From the NCBI GenBank assembly GCA_015501585.1, contig JADNRY010000123.1, forward strand, positions 118,015-182,014: DNA of 64,000 bases, read 5' to 3'. The notes below the pieces were generated by a model, which was not told the origin of the DNA, ran no database searches, and saw nothing but the letters and a program-made list of their open reading frames with translations. Made by a program: the position numbers and the translations under genes. The first letter of the stretch is position 1; each line of letters begins with the position of its first letter. The stretch comes from Rhodocollybia butyracea (Eukaryota; Basidiomycota; Agaricomycetes; Agaricales; Omphalotaceae). Below are positions 33,472-44,371 of this stretch, piece by piece.

Positions 33472-33484
33472 GAGACGTATTATT
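33472..33484 (-). promoter_or_regulatory. Primer-binding site of element B, self-complementary to the RNA start
   Basis: On the minus strand AATAATACGTCTC begins one base after the 5' LTR. Its exact complement GAGACGTATTATT lies inside the LTR (34187-34199) just below the TATA box. It matches no tRNA end I recognise. This is the arrangement of self-primed Tf1/sushi-type elements. Confidence 0.6.
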
Positions 33485-33678
33485 ATGTTATGACTCGATC
33501 AATAGTCTCGTCCAAACCTTCACAGTACGTAACTCGGCAGTAAAAATGATAAGAGAAATTAATGAGATTATAGAGCAAGCCTTTCCGTTCGTTGAAACCG
33601 CTAGGCAAAAAATATATACTCAAACAACTAGGCTCAAGTAAAGTTAGTAACTAGTTTGTAATATGAAACTCACAGAAG

Positions 33679-34124
33679 TTATTATTTGGAGATAGCTCGA
33701 CAAATAATAATAAGATTACCCTTGGAGATGGCTCGACAAGCAGTAATATGAATCAGAACTAATACTCGGAGATGGCTCAACAAGTAGTAGTGAGTGTGGT
33801 GTCTAGTACTCGGAGATAGCTCAACAAGTAATAGTGAGTGTGGTGTCTAGTACTTGGAGATAGCTCAACAAGTAATAGTGAGTGTGGTGTCTAGTACTCG
33901 GAGATAGCTCAACAAGTAATAGTGAGTGTGATGTCTAATACTTGGAGATAGCTCAACAAGTAATAGGAAGTTGCAACTCGGAGATAGCTCAACAAGTGGC
34001 AATTAAAGAAGTATTCACTAGGAGATAGCTCAACAGGTGAATGTTAGTGGATACAACTTGGAGTTAGCTCAACAAGATGTATAAATGTGTATTGTAGCTT
34101 GGAGATAGCTCAACAAGATACAAT
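33679..34124 (-). repeat. Eleven-hairpin array in the 5' UTR of element B
   Basis: Tandem units of 36-45 bp, each with the constant core GAGATAGCTCAA (rare variants GAGATGGCTCGA, GAGTTAGCTCAA) between complementary arms of 9-11 bases. Arms differ between units yet pair: TTATTATTTG/CAAATAATAA, TTGCAACTCG/CAAGTGGCAA, ATTGTAGCTTG/CAAGATACAAT. The same array is at 27466-27911. It lies between the inferred RNA start and the gag start. Confidence 0.9.
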
Positions 34125-34223
34125 GAGTTGGTCTGGTGATTCACACAAGTGATAACAGCAAACAAGTGGGGGTTTGGATTTAAGAAAATAATACGTCTCA
34201 CGTACATTGGTCAATCTAGACTA

Positions 34224-34231
34224 CTTATATA
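34224..34231 (-). promoter_or_regulatory. TATA box of element B
   Basis: TATATAAG on the minus strand, about 25-32 bases before GAGACGTATTATT (34199-34187), the inferred 5' end of the RNA. The same box is in the other LTR at 28011-28018. Confidence 0.6.
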
Positions 34232-34277
34232 CTGTGCAATGTGTACTAGTTAGGAAATGCTGCGGAATGACTAGATT

Positions 34278-34548
34278 TGAGTCATAACTGCGGAAATACT
34301 GTGGATGAGTCAGTCTGACTATGTAATGCTGTGCAATGACTAATATTGAGTCATGTATGCGGAACCGTAGTTGACTCAGATATCTGGCTGTGCAATGACT
34401 GATATTGAGTCATTGATGTAAAGAGGCTATGCAATGATGTCATAGCTGTGGAGCAGTGATGTGATATCATAACTGCGGAGCAATGGAATGACATCATGAT
34501 TGTGGAGTAGCAAGATGACATCATAGTTGTGGAGCTAGAATGATGTCA
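34278..34548 (-). promoter_or_regulatory. Cluster of bZIP-type sites in U3 of element B
   Basis: In the left LTR, where coordinates were read directly, TGAGTCA/TGACTCA occurs at 28065, 28093, 28134, 28159 and 28193. TGACATCA/TGATGTCA occurs at 28222, 28276, 28303 and 28328, plus TGATATCA at 28249. This LTR has the same set 6213 bases higher. They are AP-1/Gcn4-like and CRE-like palindromes, upstream of the TATA box. Confidence 0.55.
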
Positions 34549-34746
34549 TGACTGTGCAGACTGTGCAGTGACTGTTAAAGATCATTCTGGTGTTCTGGAA
34601 GAATGTGTGCAGCATTAACCCAAATGGTGTTGAATAACTAATGAATGTAAAATGTTAAGTAGAAGTATTAATGATAGTGTTCATAGTTGGTTACAGAAGA
34701 AAAAAGATTGGGTGTATAGGATTTAGATCCGGGTCATAACAGTTGT

Positions 34747-35464
34747 ATCGTATTTCCAACTTGTATAAACTCGTTTCAAGGGTTCATAAATTTTCTAAGG
34801 CCTCTGATTGATGGGCATTGAAGTATGAGCATATCTATAGAAATATAGGTATGTCTCCTCCTAGTACCTACTCAAATCTTGTCTCTATGGTCGGGGGACT
34901 CATGGAGTATAATGCGGGAGGGCAGGGGACGTCGACGGGACCTGTTCGGACTCGGTTTGACCCCCACTCTTGTCCTGTATCATCATGCTATGCAATTATT
35001 TGAAAATGAGGCATTTATCCCAACAACTGATGTAACCATGTTCTGGGACCGGAGAAGTACCCTGGATACCGGTATTTCGATGCCGTCGGATGCCTATGCA
35101 CTGCTTTCGTTTGTTCTAGTGCTTCAGGGTCTCTGGTACATTTTATTTCTTGCCCCAGATTGCCCTTTTGCATGTTCTAAGTTTTATACCCTTAGTAAGG
35201 TATTATCATTCTGAGTAAGCATTTCCTATGGAAGGGAAAGCTTGTAATCAAGTGCTAACTACTAGTGGAACAATGTAAGAATCGTCCAAACGGACTGCAA
35301 CATCGAAGGTTTCATAGAAAACGGCCTCCTGGTGAGGTAGTTCCAAGTAAATCAGTTATATCAAATTCAGAGTATGGGCCGAAATGGCCAATGGTTTGAG
35401 ATCAATGTTAGGCCGTCATGCGCGTGAAGCGGTGGTAATGCAGGCATTGTATGAGCACCCATTG
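34747..35464. other. Unassigned stretch with one open frame
   Basis: A plus-strand frame (34879-35214, 111 codons) contains TTDVTMFWDRRSTLDTG and a hydrophobic end (SFVLVLQGLWYILFLAP). Family not recognised; it may be a piece of another element or of the gypsy polyprotein. Confidence 0.3.
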
Positions 35465-38400
35465 CAGTAGCATTATTTAAATACCCCCAGTACCTGTTGT
35501 GGAGATTATGATAATAAACCCAGTAAGCTACTGTACAGTAAGAGTGTAGGGGCATTTTAATCCCTCTGTGTTCGCATTTGATGAGGTCATGTGACTTGTT
35601 CGTTGCAGCTTTTGGGTGGCTGGAGGAAAATAGGTTATTTACGGGCCTATTTAGGCAATTTCTGGGATGGTAGCTAGCCCAAAAAAGACTATATATAATG
35701 TATTAATATTTGAGCACTACTCCGAGGTAGATTAGGCACCATAAGGGGATGGATTGCATCGAAAAATCTAGATGACGTTTGGTCAAAGCTGGCTGAGCAT
35801 TACCAAATTGGGTAATGCCATCAAAACAGTAAAAGCGGCCTAAAAAGTATGCCTCTACATGGATATTCCGCCCTATAAGAGTGTAGATAGTATCTTTACA
35901 TATATAATAGGTCCCTGCAGCGAAATTACAGTGATAGCTGCAGTCAAAGCTGTTTTATTACCATATTTAGAATGCCAGCAAAGCGGCCTAAAAGCTTGTT
36001 TATGCATGGGTATTCTACCTAATAGCAGTCTATACAATGTTTATAGATGTCAGTGGGCACCTAAAGCAAAACTAAAGCAGGTATATGGTGTAATAGTAGC
36101 ACTGCTTCGATGTTTGGGTCTGTGGCTGTGTTGTAAAAAATCGAAATAAAAGTAGGGATGTTTAATATACTAGTGGTACAGGCATGGTCTCTGCATAATG
36201 TATGTATGCCTGAAGCGAAATCAGAGCATTCTATGGAGAGAATAGGCTGTAATTGCCCGCTCTAGGCCGGAGGAGGTCAAAGCTGTATGACCAAATAGGG
36301 AAATATATGATTACATACAGGTGGTGTTGAGTCGAAGTTGGGCTCAGTAATGGCATGGCCTCTCAAGGTCTGAGGCCAGGAATACATATCTGAGTGCTGT
36401 AGTATACTAGCTACGCCCTCCAGGTGTTATATTTGACAATATGTGGGCAGGAATATGTACATGGAGTGATCAATGGTGAGTAACCATCAAAATTCGCATT
36501 TTTGAGGAATTAAATACTAATAATAAGTGTCTAAGCGCAGGTAGGACCTCAAAACTCGGTAGGTATACTCCCCAGCATAGTATACACCTGATCCGTGTCC
36601 AAGAACAATTTATATGGCACCAGATGCGATGGTATACACTGATCTTTATTGATTTTCCCTCAAAACTCGATTTTTTGAGGTATCATCATGGAATATTGGG
36701 GCCTTAAGAGTAGCCAGGCGGCTAAGACGTCGTGGATAGACTGTACTATATGGTATTAGTCTTTGCCATATGCAAGAACGATTTATGCAGCACCTGAAGC
36801 GATGGTATTCCCTGATCTGTATGGATTCTGCGAAAAAATGCGATTTTCAGGAAATAAAATAGGCATAGAGTGTGCTACAAGTCTCAGATCATACTAAAAA
36901 CCTGGGAAACATGTCTTCGAATTGAATTCAACAACTACCAGGTGTTATATTCACATCTGGGTACCTCCATGGAACAATACTGTTGTAAGTGCACACTAGG
37001 ATATCTCTAGTTGGCTCAAAGTTCAGATCGTGACATTGAGATGTACATACTCAAACCTTTTGGTCTGGAGGGCCTCTATATGATTCGAATACATGATTAC
37101 CCAAGTTTGAGCATAGTCTGAGGTGCATAGCACACTCTATGCCTATTTTATTTCCTGAAAATTGCATTTTTTCACAGAATCCATACAGATCAGGGAATAC
37201 CATCGCTTCAGGTGCTGCATAAATTGTTCTTGCATATGGCAAAGACTAATACTCTATAGTACAGTCTATATACAACGTCTTAGCCCCCTGGCTACTCTTA
37301 AGGCCCCAATAATCTATGATAATTCCTCAAAAAATCGAGTTTTGAGGGAAAATCAATAAAGATCAGTGTATACCATCGCATCTGGTGCCATATAGATGGT
37401 TCTTGGACATGGATCGAGTGTATACAATGTAGGAGAGTATACCTACCGAGGTTTGAGGTCCTACCTGCGCTTAGACACTCAATATTAGTATTTAATTCCT
37501 CAAAAATGCGAATTTTGATGGTTACTCACCATTGATCACTCCATGTACATATTCCTGCCCACATATTGTCAAATATAACACCTGGAGGGCGTAGCTAGTA
37601 TACTACAGCACTCAGATATGTATTCCTGGCCTCAGACCTTGAGAGGCCATGCCATTACTGAGCCCAACTTCGACTCAACACCACCTGTATGTAATCATAT
37701 ATTTCCCTATTTGGTCATACAGCTTTGACCTCCTCCGGCCTAGAGCGGGCAATTACAGCCTATTCTCTCCATAGAATGCTCTGATTTTGCTTCAGGCATA
37801 CATACATTATGCAGAGACCATGCCTGTACCACTAGTATATTAAACATCCCTACTTTTATTTCGATTTTTTACAACACAGCCACAGACCCAAACATCGAAG
37901 CAGTGCTACTATTACACCATATACCTGCTTTAGTTTTGCTTTAGGTGCCTACTGTACATCTATAAACATTGTATAGACTGCTATTAGGTAGAATACCCAT
38001 GCATAAACAAGCTTTTAGGCCGCTTTGCTGGCATTCTAAATATGGTAATAAAACAGCTTTGACTGCAGCTATCGCTGTAATTTCGCTTCAGGGACCTATT
38101 ATATATGTAAAGATACTATCTACACTCTTATAGGGCGGAATATCCATGTAGAAGCAGGCTTTTTAGGCCGCTTTTACTGTTTTGATGGCATTACCCAATT
38201 TGGTAATGCTCAGCCAGCTTTGACCGAACGTCATCTAGATTTTTCGATGCAATCCATCCCCTTATGGTGCCTAATCCACCTCGGAGTAGTGCTCAAATAT
38301 TAATACATTATATATAGTCTTTTTTGGGCTAGCTATCATCCCAGAAATTGCCTAAATAGGCCCGTAAATAACCTATTTTTGTCCAGCCACCCAAAAGCTG

Positions 38401-38541
38401 CAACGAACAAGTCACATGACCTCATCAAATGCGAACACAGAGGGATTAAAATGCCCCTACACTCTTACTGTACAGTAGCTTACTGGGTTTATTATCATAA
38501 TCTCCACAACAGGTACTGGGGGTATTTAAATAATGCTACTG
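35465..38541. mobile_element. 3.08-kb foldback element with about 1.45-kb arms
   Basis: The two halves are inverted copies: CAGTAGCATTATTTAAATAC starts the left arm at 35465 and its complement ends the right arm at 38541. The arms meet near 36925 and 37085 around a spacer of about 160 bp. They differ by scattered substitutions, so the copy is not brand new. There are no coding frames. Internal sub-repeats include CAAGAACAATTTATATGGCA against CAAGAACGATTTATGCAGCA. No clear target duplication is visible (ATTG left, AAGC right). Confidence 0.85.
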
Positions 38542-38732
38542 AAGCGGCTGGTACGAGCATGTCCGATTTGGGTTTCAGTGAACACAGCACTGGGAGAAGG
38601 TCTCCAAGTGTTGTGAACACTACGTATCATGCAAAGACTGTCTAGTAATGGGCTTCAAGTCTAGTTTTAGACTCAAAAAGTCTCAGGGCATATCAACGAA
38701 CTCAGATTAGAGGTACCCTTCAGGCCCAGGAC

Positions 38733-40586
38733 ATGGTGGATTCTCCTTATTATCAAGAATCCCCTCCCCCTCAGTCTGAAGAGGAGGAAGAAGGTCCTTC
38801 TGGTCCGAAGATGACTGCCTGGCCAGGCCCCCTTGATAACAACACAGACTCTGACATTCCCTCTCTCATCAACTCAGGACTGGACATCCCTGAGAACATC
38901 CTGCCCCGTCTGAAGGAAGTCCTTAATAAGAACCGAGGAGATTTTGGATTAGATGGCCATTTAGGAGACTATCCAGTGAAAGTTCCTTTAAATCTGAAGG
39001 AAGGCTCACAGCCAGTGTCCCTTCCAATGTACGCAGCATCTCCCTTAAAGAGAGAAGTGATAGACAAGCAAGTAGCTAGCTGGCTGGAGGCAGACATCAT
39101 AGAACCTTCTGCCAGTCCTTGGGGTTTCCCGGTAGTGGTGATATTCCAAAAAGGAAAACCGCGATTTGCTATCGACTACAGGAAACTCAACGCACAGACA
39201 ATACCAGATGAGTTTCCTATTCCACAACAATTCGAAATAGTACAAGCTTTATCTGGGTCTCAAGTACTGTCTTCATTCGATGCACTGTCCGGATTCACTC
39301 AGATTCAAATGGCAGACAAAGCCAAAGAAAAGACGGCCTTTTGCTGCCATCTAGGGCTGTTCCAATTCAAGAGGATGCCATTCGGCTTAAGAAACGGTCC
39401 TTCTGTATTCCAGAGGATTATGCAGAATGTACTGGCCCCCTTTCTATGGATTTTCTCCCTCATTTACATTGACGATATAGTAGTGTTCTCCAAGTCATGG
39501 GAAGATCATCTAATCCATTTGGACAAGGTACTGAGCACAATTGCTAAGTTGGGACTCACTCTCTCCCCTAAGCAGTGTTTTGTAGGATTCTCCTCTATCT
39601 TATTACTTGGTCAAAAAGTATCAAGGTTGGGCCTTTCCACCCACGCAGAAAAGGTGGCGGCAATCCACAAGCTAGAACGCCCCCATTCAGTACACGACCT
39701 ACAAAAGTTTCTTGGGATGGTCGTATACTTCAGCTCTTACATTCCATACTACGCCTTCATAGCAGCTCCTCTATTTTCTCTTCTCCAGAAAGGAGTGAAA
39801 TGGCATTGGGAAGCCAAACACGAGATCACATTCAAACAAGCTAAATTAGCACTGACAGCTGCTCCGGTATTGGGACATCCAGAAGCAGGATGGCCTTATT
39901 GACTATACACGGATGCCTCAGATGTGGCGCTAGGATCATGTCTACAACAAGTACAAACCATGTGAGTAGGGGATCTAAAGGGGACATCAGCGTACAAAAT
40001 ATTGGGAAAAGCCTGGCTGGACAAGGAACCAAACCCCCCGCTGTTCATGAACAAGCTTGACGAGAACGTAAAAGATTATCCGGAAAACCCAGGCACCTGG
40101 GGAAAATCATTGGATGACACCAAAATCAGCATCAAGAGAGTCATAGCCTACTGGAGCAGATCTTTTAAACCGGCTGAGAAAAGATACAGCGTGACAGAGA
40201 GAAAAGCTCTAGCTGCCAAGGAAGCTCTGATCAGATTTCAGCCATTCATCGAAGGTGAGCAAATCATCCTCATTACCGACCACGCATCTCTACAATGGGC
40301 AAGAGTCTACAAGAATGCCAATCGGAGACTTGCTGCCTGGGGGGCAGTATTCCCCGCATATCCTGGACTGAAAATTGTACACAGAGCAGGTCGTGTACAT
40401 TCCAACGTGGACCCAATTTCTCGTTTACCTAGGATTCCCAGACACACTTCACCCTTGTCTGACCCGACTCCAAGTATAATCCCAGAAAAGTCAACTCAAC
40501 ATAAGGCACAGGAGTTCGAGGATCGGGCAGTTCAGTCACCCAACTTATTAGTTTTATTAGTCTACACTTTTGTTACATTGACCTGA
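38733..40586 (+). pseudogene. Gypsy reverse transcriptase and RNase H
   Basis: RT: KREVIDKQVASWLEADIIEPS, FAIDYRKLNAQTIP, SSFDALSGFTQIQM, MPFGLRNGPSVFQR and the active site YIDDIVVFS (about residue 247), then LGMVVYFSSYIPYY. RNase H: LYTDASDVALG, then ITDHASLQW and the HRAGRVHSNVDPISRLPR end. Two in-frame TGA codons (39900-39902 and 39963-39965) split RT from RNase H. No integrase follows; sequence turns into tandem repeats after 40590. It belongs to the same element as the protease at 25.6 kb by order and strand. Confidence 0.85.
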
Positions 40587-40599
40587 CTAAAAAGACTCA

Positions 40600-41330
40600 A
40601 AGTCCCTGGCAAATCCAAGGTGCCTTGGTCATGTCCAGGGAAGTGGGTCATGTCCAAGCAAGTAGGCCATGACCTGGTCACCTGGGTCAAGTTGGTCATG
40701 ACCAGGGGTAGGATAGGGTATGCCCTGGCAGGGATAGGGTACCTTGTGGGAGAGGAGGGAGACCTCTTGGGAGGGGTGTGGAACTTCCAGGGTAGAAGTA
40801 GGGGGTGCAGTGGGGGTGACAGAGGGGGAGTAGAGGGTGCTGAGGGAGGAGTAGGGGATGCTTGGAAAGCAGTATAAAATGCTTTGGGAGAGATGTCAGC
40901 CTCCAGAGTGGAATAAGATGGTGCAGGAGAGATGTCGGTTTACATGTGAAGTGTGTGCATCCTTGGGGAGTGTTTCGGTGGGCTAATTGCAGGTACATGG
41001 GGCAGTGGGAAGAGAAGGGAAGCTGCTGGCTCATGCTGAGTTGGATCTGGCCAAGGACAGCTTGGACATGACCTGGGGCAACTTGGACATGACCAGGAGC
41101 AACTTGGATATGACCAGGGGCAACTTGGACATGACCAAGGTTAGGTTGAACATGACCAAGGTCAACTTGGACATGACCAAGGTTAGGTTGGACATGACCA
41201 AGATTAGGTTGGCATGACCAAGGTTAGTTTGGACATGGCCAAGGGCAACTTGGACATGACCAAGATCAGGTTTGGCATGACCAAGGGCAACTTGGACATG
41301 TCCAAGATTAAGTTGTACATCATTTAAGGC
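40600..41330 (+). repeat. Degenerate tandem repeat built on CTTGGACATGACCAAGG
   Basis: Many copies of GACATGACCAAGG with spacing of about 20-26 bases, especially 41060-41310. CTTGG and CCAAG in each unit can pair. Open frames here (MTKVRLDMTK) are repeat artefacts. Confidence 0.7.
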
Positions 41331-42482
41331 ATTTTAAAAATTACTATATTAGGAAATTTTTAAATTTCTATAGTGGCTGAGGTCAAAGCTGTTTTTATTA
41401 CCAAATTAGGCAATTATCAAACACTTATGTTTTTCTCATAGAGTTAGACACATTTGGTATTTTTGATAAATTACTATATTAGGCAATTTTATTCCAATAG
41501 AGTTTTATTTCTTAATTAGGCAATTTCAAAAGTTTGCAGTGGATGAGGTCAAAGCTGTTTTCATTGCCTAATTAAGAAGTGACAAATCTTTTGCAGTGGA
41601 TGAGGCCAAAGCTGTTTTTATTACTTAATTGAGAAATCACAAACCTTTTGCAGTGGATGAGGTCAAAGCTGTTTTTACTACCTAATTGGGAAATGGCCAA
41701 ACTCACCACAAAAACTGTCTGGACTCTATCCATGAGGACAAGAACTTGTAGTAGGCATCCAGACCCCTTCTCCATACATAGAACAGGTGGCTTACCCCAA
41801 ATGAAGGCAATCCTGTGGTGGGAAGGGGTTGGATTGCAAAATATTTTTTGGATGAGCTTTGATTTTAGTGGATGAGGACAAAGCTGTATGTCCATAAAAG
41901 GAAATTAATGAAAAGAGGTGAGTCTAAAGATTGCTTGATATAACATGCAGATTGACATGGATAAGGCTGATCCTTTTCATCCCCTGATACCCTCTACCTT
42001 TTCTGGGTCTCTGATATATTTAGATGTCCCATGGGAGATCAGTTCTTATTGATCTTTCAAATTTCCCATCAAAAACCCCCATTTTTTCGAAATTAATGGA
42101 TAAGTATCAGAGTATCCAGGGCAGTGGGGGCCACAGGCTTCTATGGCATTGTACCCTGTTATAATAGGTATATCTCCACCACTCAGGAGTACTTCACACT
42201 GTCCTGAGAGAGTGGGTAATAACTGTTCTCTGTATATGTGTGCATAAATTTCGCTTTTTTGCCTATTAAATCATTAATAGAGGCAGCTGTAGGGCAGAGA
42301 TGACTGTCTAGCTTAGCATATAGCATGCTAGTATAATATAGATTGATGCCAGAGCCTTTTCTTGACCTACCCTTGTCTTACCTTGATGTACCAGTAGTCC
42401 TGGGTTCTTAAGTGTCTGATACTTGTGTCAAACTTATCATCATACCTTGAACATCATATAGTAGGAATATTTTGTCATAGAT
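41331..42482. other. AT-rich region with 57-bp repeats
   Basis: The word GCAGTGGATGAGG(T/C)CAAAGCTG recurs at 41536, 41593 and 41650 (57-bp period), with looser copies near 41381 and 41870. No gene seen. The same AGGTCAAAGCTG word is found in the foldback element. Confidence 0.55.
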
Positions 42483-44030
42483 ATGCTAATGTACTTCCCT
42501 ACTGCAAGGGCGCCAATGGTACCCAATATTATTACACCTCCAGTAGTTGTACCAAACACTACTGGAAATCATTCCAGTATGGGACCGCAACACAGTACCC
42601 TTCCGGTAGTTCCTACTACCATATCCATTGCCCCGGCGACACAAAGTGTTGCCCCTCCGGTAGTACACACTACCGTAAGACTGCCCAAATTGCTGCCCAG
42701 CAATGTGCCAGAGCCAAGTTCAATGCCAGTACCAATGGTATCGGCCGAGTTGCAACCACAGCCGCTTCCGTTGGGAGTAGCTAAAGATTGGGTGAGTCAC
42801 ATAGCAATTCAACACCAACATAATGCCAGTCTCCGAGATTTCGGATTTGCGCCATCTGGGCTTCCCGACCAAATGGTGGGATATAATGTCGATGGAATAC
42901 CCATTGACAAATTGACTACTCCCAGAGAAATCTGGGATCGATTTTACATCCCACCCGCCGAGTCCTTTCCAGGACCAAGCAACAATGCGAGAGCAAAAGC
43001 TCCTAGCAAAAAATCCCATGAAGGGGGGAGGAAGCACAAGAGTGCTAAATCCAAAGGCCACAAACGCAGCCCATGGTCAGATGAATCATCGGACCCAAGT
43101 GACACTGAGTCAAATACTGACTCATTGTCTAATGCCTCTTGGCTAGACAAATTTGCTACCCGCAAGGGTAAAATTACTAAAAATGAGCAGTGTAAATTAC
43201 TGTGCTTGCTTGCATCTAAGATGCGAGAAACAACAGGTGACGACGAATGTTGTTCCCGATGGAAACACAACGTACACAAAGTGTACCGTAAACAAATTTG
43301 AGATAAGGTAGGGAATCCTATCCCTCCCATTGAGAGCCGTAAAGCTCTTAAAGTTCCATCTCCGGAGGTCTATGATGGATCTCCGGATGTCGATGTCTTC
43401 GAGCGGTGGCTAATGTCACTTCTCCAATGGATGGTAGTCAACCGCATGTGCGGTGACGATTACAATGCTACACGGACTGCCGTGCTTGGCATGTTTCTAC
43501 AGGGCAAAGCCCTTGACTGGTATAACAACGAAGTCGCTGGTATACACCGCACTGTCCTTAAGTGGACATTTGAAGGCGCCATTATTGGTGTCTTTGATCG
43601 TTGCATCCAAGCAACAACCATTCATCAAGCTGCACGGCAGTTTGACCTTATTGAGTATTCACCCGATACGGGTGTGAGGGATTATTATTCCTCACTTACA
43701 CGATGGGCATCACGGATGCTCCAAACACCGGATGATGCAACAATGCGGAAACGGTTCATTGAGGGATTACCCTTCAATATTATCAGGCAACTCATGAACG
43801 AGGGGATCGTTCCGGAGTATGCCAAATTAGAAGTGATGGTCAGAGCCGTCACATGCATTGAGGACCACACGGCCCTCACCAAATATTATGTCTCTTCTAG
43901 GAGTAGAGACGATGAACTTGAATTATCAGAACACCCCAATGAGTTGGACACCGAGAACATTAAAAATGTTCTTGAGCCAATTGAGGAGGACACCTCCTTA
44001 AGTATCGGAAAGGATAAACCTTCCGAATGA
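42483..44030 (+). pseudogene. Gag of family A, copy 2, one in-frame TGA
   Basis: Two frames in register are separated by TGA at 43299-43301 (RKQI stop DKVGNP; copy 1 has Gln there). The N-terminal part is Pro/Thr/Ser-rich. The capsid-like part includes DVFERWLMSLLQWMV, GMFLQGKALDWYNNEVAG, TFEGAIIGVFDRCI, RDYYSSLTRWASRML and RKRFIEGLPFNIIRQL, a full retrotransposon Gag domain. An acidic tail follows. No zinc knuckle was seen. TGA here and CAA in copy 1 can both derive from an ancestral CGA. Confidence 0.8.
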
Positions 44031-44371
44031 TTTATTGGTTTATTCCGATGCCCAGGTAATATGCCTTACCTGGGCATCACTACTTATCCTCAGCCCGGAT
44101 TCTCACTGAGAATCCTCATTAAGCAATACTCGGAAACTTCTGAGCCTGCGCGTTGAACATTCGGACATTTCCAGATCAAATCATACTCTAGTGGTACGCC
44201 CCACTATCGTTTGATTCGGACAAGTCCGAAAATCTGATGCGCCGTATCAATTAAATCCTGTACTTGATGCGGGATCATTCTATGTTAAACCCAATTAGAA
44301 ATGGTTTGGATGGTGATGATGTCATTACCATTTTTGATTCACATCCCTGATGTTAATCTGGTGGGGGAGGG

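Larger units (their letters stand above)
27273..34741 (-). mobile_element. Complete gag-only LTR retroelement, family B (7469 bp)
   Basis: Two 1256-bp LTRs (27273-28528, 33486-34741) start TGTTATGAC and end GTCATAACA, and differ at one base by eye (27332-27338 region, ACATAAC versus ACGTAAC). A perfect 5-bp target duplication GTTGT lies at 27268-27272 and 34742-34746. Only a gag gene is present; 28546-30038 is non-coding where pol would be. Intact ends, an intact 1138-codon gag and nearly identical LTRs indicate recent movement using enzymes supplied in trans. The family is distinct from family A. Confidence 0.92.
33486..34741 (-). repeat. 5' LTR of element B
   Basis: 1256 bp, offset by 6213 from the other LTR. 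It holds the promoter used for the genomic RNA. Confidence 0.92.
11591..40590 (+). mobile_element. Decayed Ty3/gypsy element, split by nested insertions
   Basis: Parts in order on the plus strand: leader with hairpins (about 11591-12481), first ORF (12482-14044), Gag (14113-15016 and 21627-22892), protease region (24843-26382), RT and RNase H (38733-40586). Removing the insertions at 15017-21623, 23035-24835 and 24955-25613 with one duplicate of their target sites rejoins coding sequence. The piece between 26383 and 38650 is occupied by later insertions. No integrase and no 3' LTR were found, so the 3' end is lost at about 40590. The limits are estimates; the 5' LTR could begin TGTGACGG near 11592. 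Confidence 0.7.

Noticed and set aside
37051..37359. Short frames within the foldback element
   Set aside because: They occur as mirrored pieces of both arms and have no coding features.
40987..41217. Frame with MTKVRLDMTK repeats
   Set aside because: By-product of the tandem DNA repeat; no start context or homologue.
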